Below the pieces are notes generated by a model. The model saw only the letters and a program-made list of their open reading frames with translations. It made no database searches and was not told the DNA's origin. A DNA stretch of 7,683 nt from Microbacteriaceae bacterium (GTDB lineage: Bacteria; Actinomycetota; Actinomycetes; Actinomycetales; Microbacteriaceae), in assembly GCA_022701925.1 (NCBI GenBank), contig JAKONM010000283.1:1-7683 (forward strand), in the 5' to 3' direction. Positions 7,017 to 7,683 of the stretch are shown here, piece by piece (positions within the stretch are counted from its first letter, which is position 1; each line of letters opens with the position of its first letter). The translations under genes and the position numbers were made by a program.

Positions 7017-7683
7017 ATGGCGAACCCCGCCCTCTCCAACAACCCCGCCTTCAAGAACGGCGACGTCGCCACCGCGGTGCAGCTGCAGGACCTCTACGAG
7101 CGTCCCTCCGCCACCGGCGCCGACACCGGCCGGATGACCTACGAGGACACCGCGGTCAAGACCGTCGTGCTCTTCGCCGTGCTGCTGGCCACCGCGGTCC
7201 TCGGCTGGATCGTGCCCGCCCTGGCCATCGTCGGGGCCATCGTGGGCTTCGTGCTGGCCCTGGTCAACACGTTCAAGCGCGAGCCCTCCGTGCCGCTGAT
7301 CGTGCTCTACGCCGCGGCGCAGGGCCTGTTCGTCGGCGGCATCTCCTCGATCTTCGAGATGAACCCGAACTGGCGCGGGATCGTGGTCCAGGCCGTCCTC
7401 GCGACCTTCATCACGGTCGGCGTGACGCTGGCCCTGTTCGCCAGCGGCAAGATCCGCGCCTCGGCCCGCGCGACGAAGATCTTCATGATCGGCATGGTGG
7501 CCTACCTCGCCTTCAGCCTGGTCAACGTCGGCCTGCAGCTGTTCGGCGTCGTGCAGACGCCCTTCGGCCTCAGCAGCATGACGGTGGCCGGCATCCCGAT
7601 CGGCGCGATCATCGGCCTGCTCGTCATCCTGATGGCGGCCTACGCCCTGGTGCTCGACTTCGACCAGATCCAGCAGGGCGTCC
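7017..7683 (+). CDS. Bax inhibitor-1/YccA family membrane protein (cut by right edge)
   Basis: The first 222 codons of a multi-pass inner-membrane protein of the BI-1 (TMBIM) superfamily, actinobacterial branch. Family members have been linked to ion (calcium) leak and membrane stress, but the role in actinobacteria is not settled. A hydrophilic N-terminus has PALSNNPAFK and the segment MTYEDTAVKT (40-49), as in related actinobacterial proteins. Predicted membrane segments lie at about 47-66, 68-86, 93-112, 121-142, 152-176 and 190-213. The frame then gives LDFDQIQQGV (213-222), the conserved acidic motif before the last helix; that helix and the C-terminus lie outside the window. The ATG is preceded by AAAAGGA (7007-7013), with a short 3-nt spacing. 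It is divergent from the GDPD gene, and a strong -10 box lies about 50 nt upstream. Confidence 0.93.
   Translation, partial: MANPALSNNPAFKNGDVATAVQLQDLYERPSATGADTGRMTYEDTAVKTVVLFAVLLATAVLGWIVPALAIVGAIVGFVLALVNTFKREPSVPLIVLYAAAQGLFVGGISSIFEMNPNWRGIVVQAVLATFITVGVTLALFASGKIRASARATKIFMIGMVAYLAFSLVNVGLQLFGVVQTPFGLSSMTVAGIPIGAIIGLLVILMAAYALVLDFDQIQQGV

Overview
This 7.7 kb window is very GC-rich chromosomal DNA from an actinobacterium. The protein families and gene order (DUF6350, sucD, sucC and pcrA close together, plus an actinobacterial BI-1 protein) suggest Micrococcales, probably Microbacteriaceae; the exact genus is my inference. All the genes look like housekeeping or common accessory genes. 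I found no rRNA, tRNA, CRISPR array, insertion sequence, phage gene or defence system, and no unusual multi-gene system. Every intergenic gap is shorter than 150 bp.

Left part (1-2567, minus strand). sucC and sucD encode the two subunits of succinyl-CoA synthetase and end at a strong hairpin terminator (430-460). Beyond it lies the 5' part of a DUF6350 membrane-protein gene that runs off the left edge. Its reading frame has no ATG near its natural N-terminus; the best-placed codon is an ATC that follows a TANNNT -10 box at leaderless spacing.

Middle (2568-3615). A MarR-family regulator gene (plus strand) is divergent from sucC across a 118-bp gap. It looks leaderless, and a GTTG-N6-CAAC palindrome overlaps its -35 box. 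It converges, with an 18-bp gap, on ypeA (GNAT acetyltransferase, minus strand).

Right part (3196-6881, minus strand). A glycerophosphodiester phosphodiesterase gene, pcrA (UvrD-like DNA helicase) and ypeA lie in that order with gaps of 13 and 25 bp and probably form one operon. The operon start faces a plus-strand BI-1/YccA-family membrane-protein gene that is cut by the right edge. The 135-bp divergent region holds a perfect 11-bp inverted repeat whose arms reach into a -10-like box on each side.

The points most worth following are regulatory: repeated leaderless-type promoters, the possible ATC start, and the palindromes in the two divergent promoter regions.
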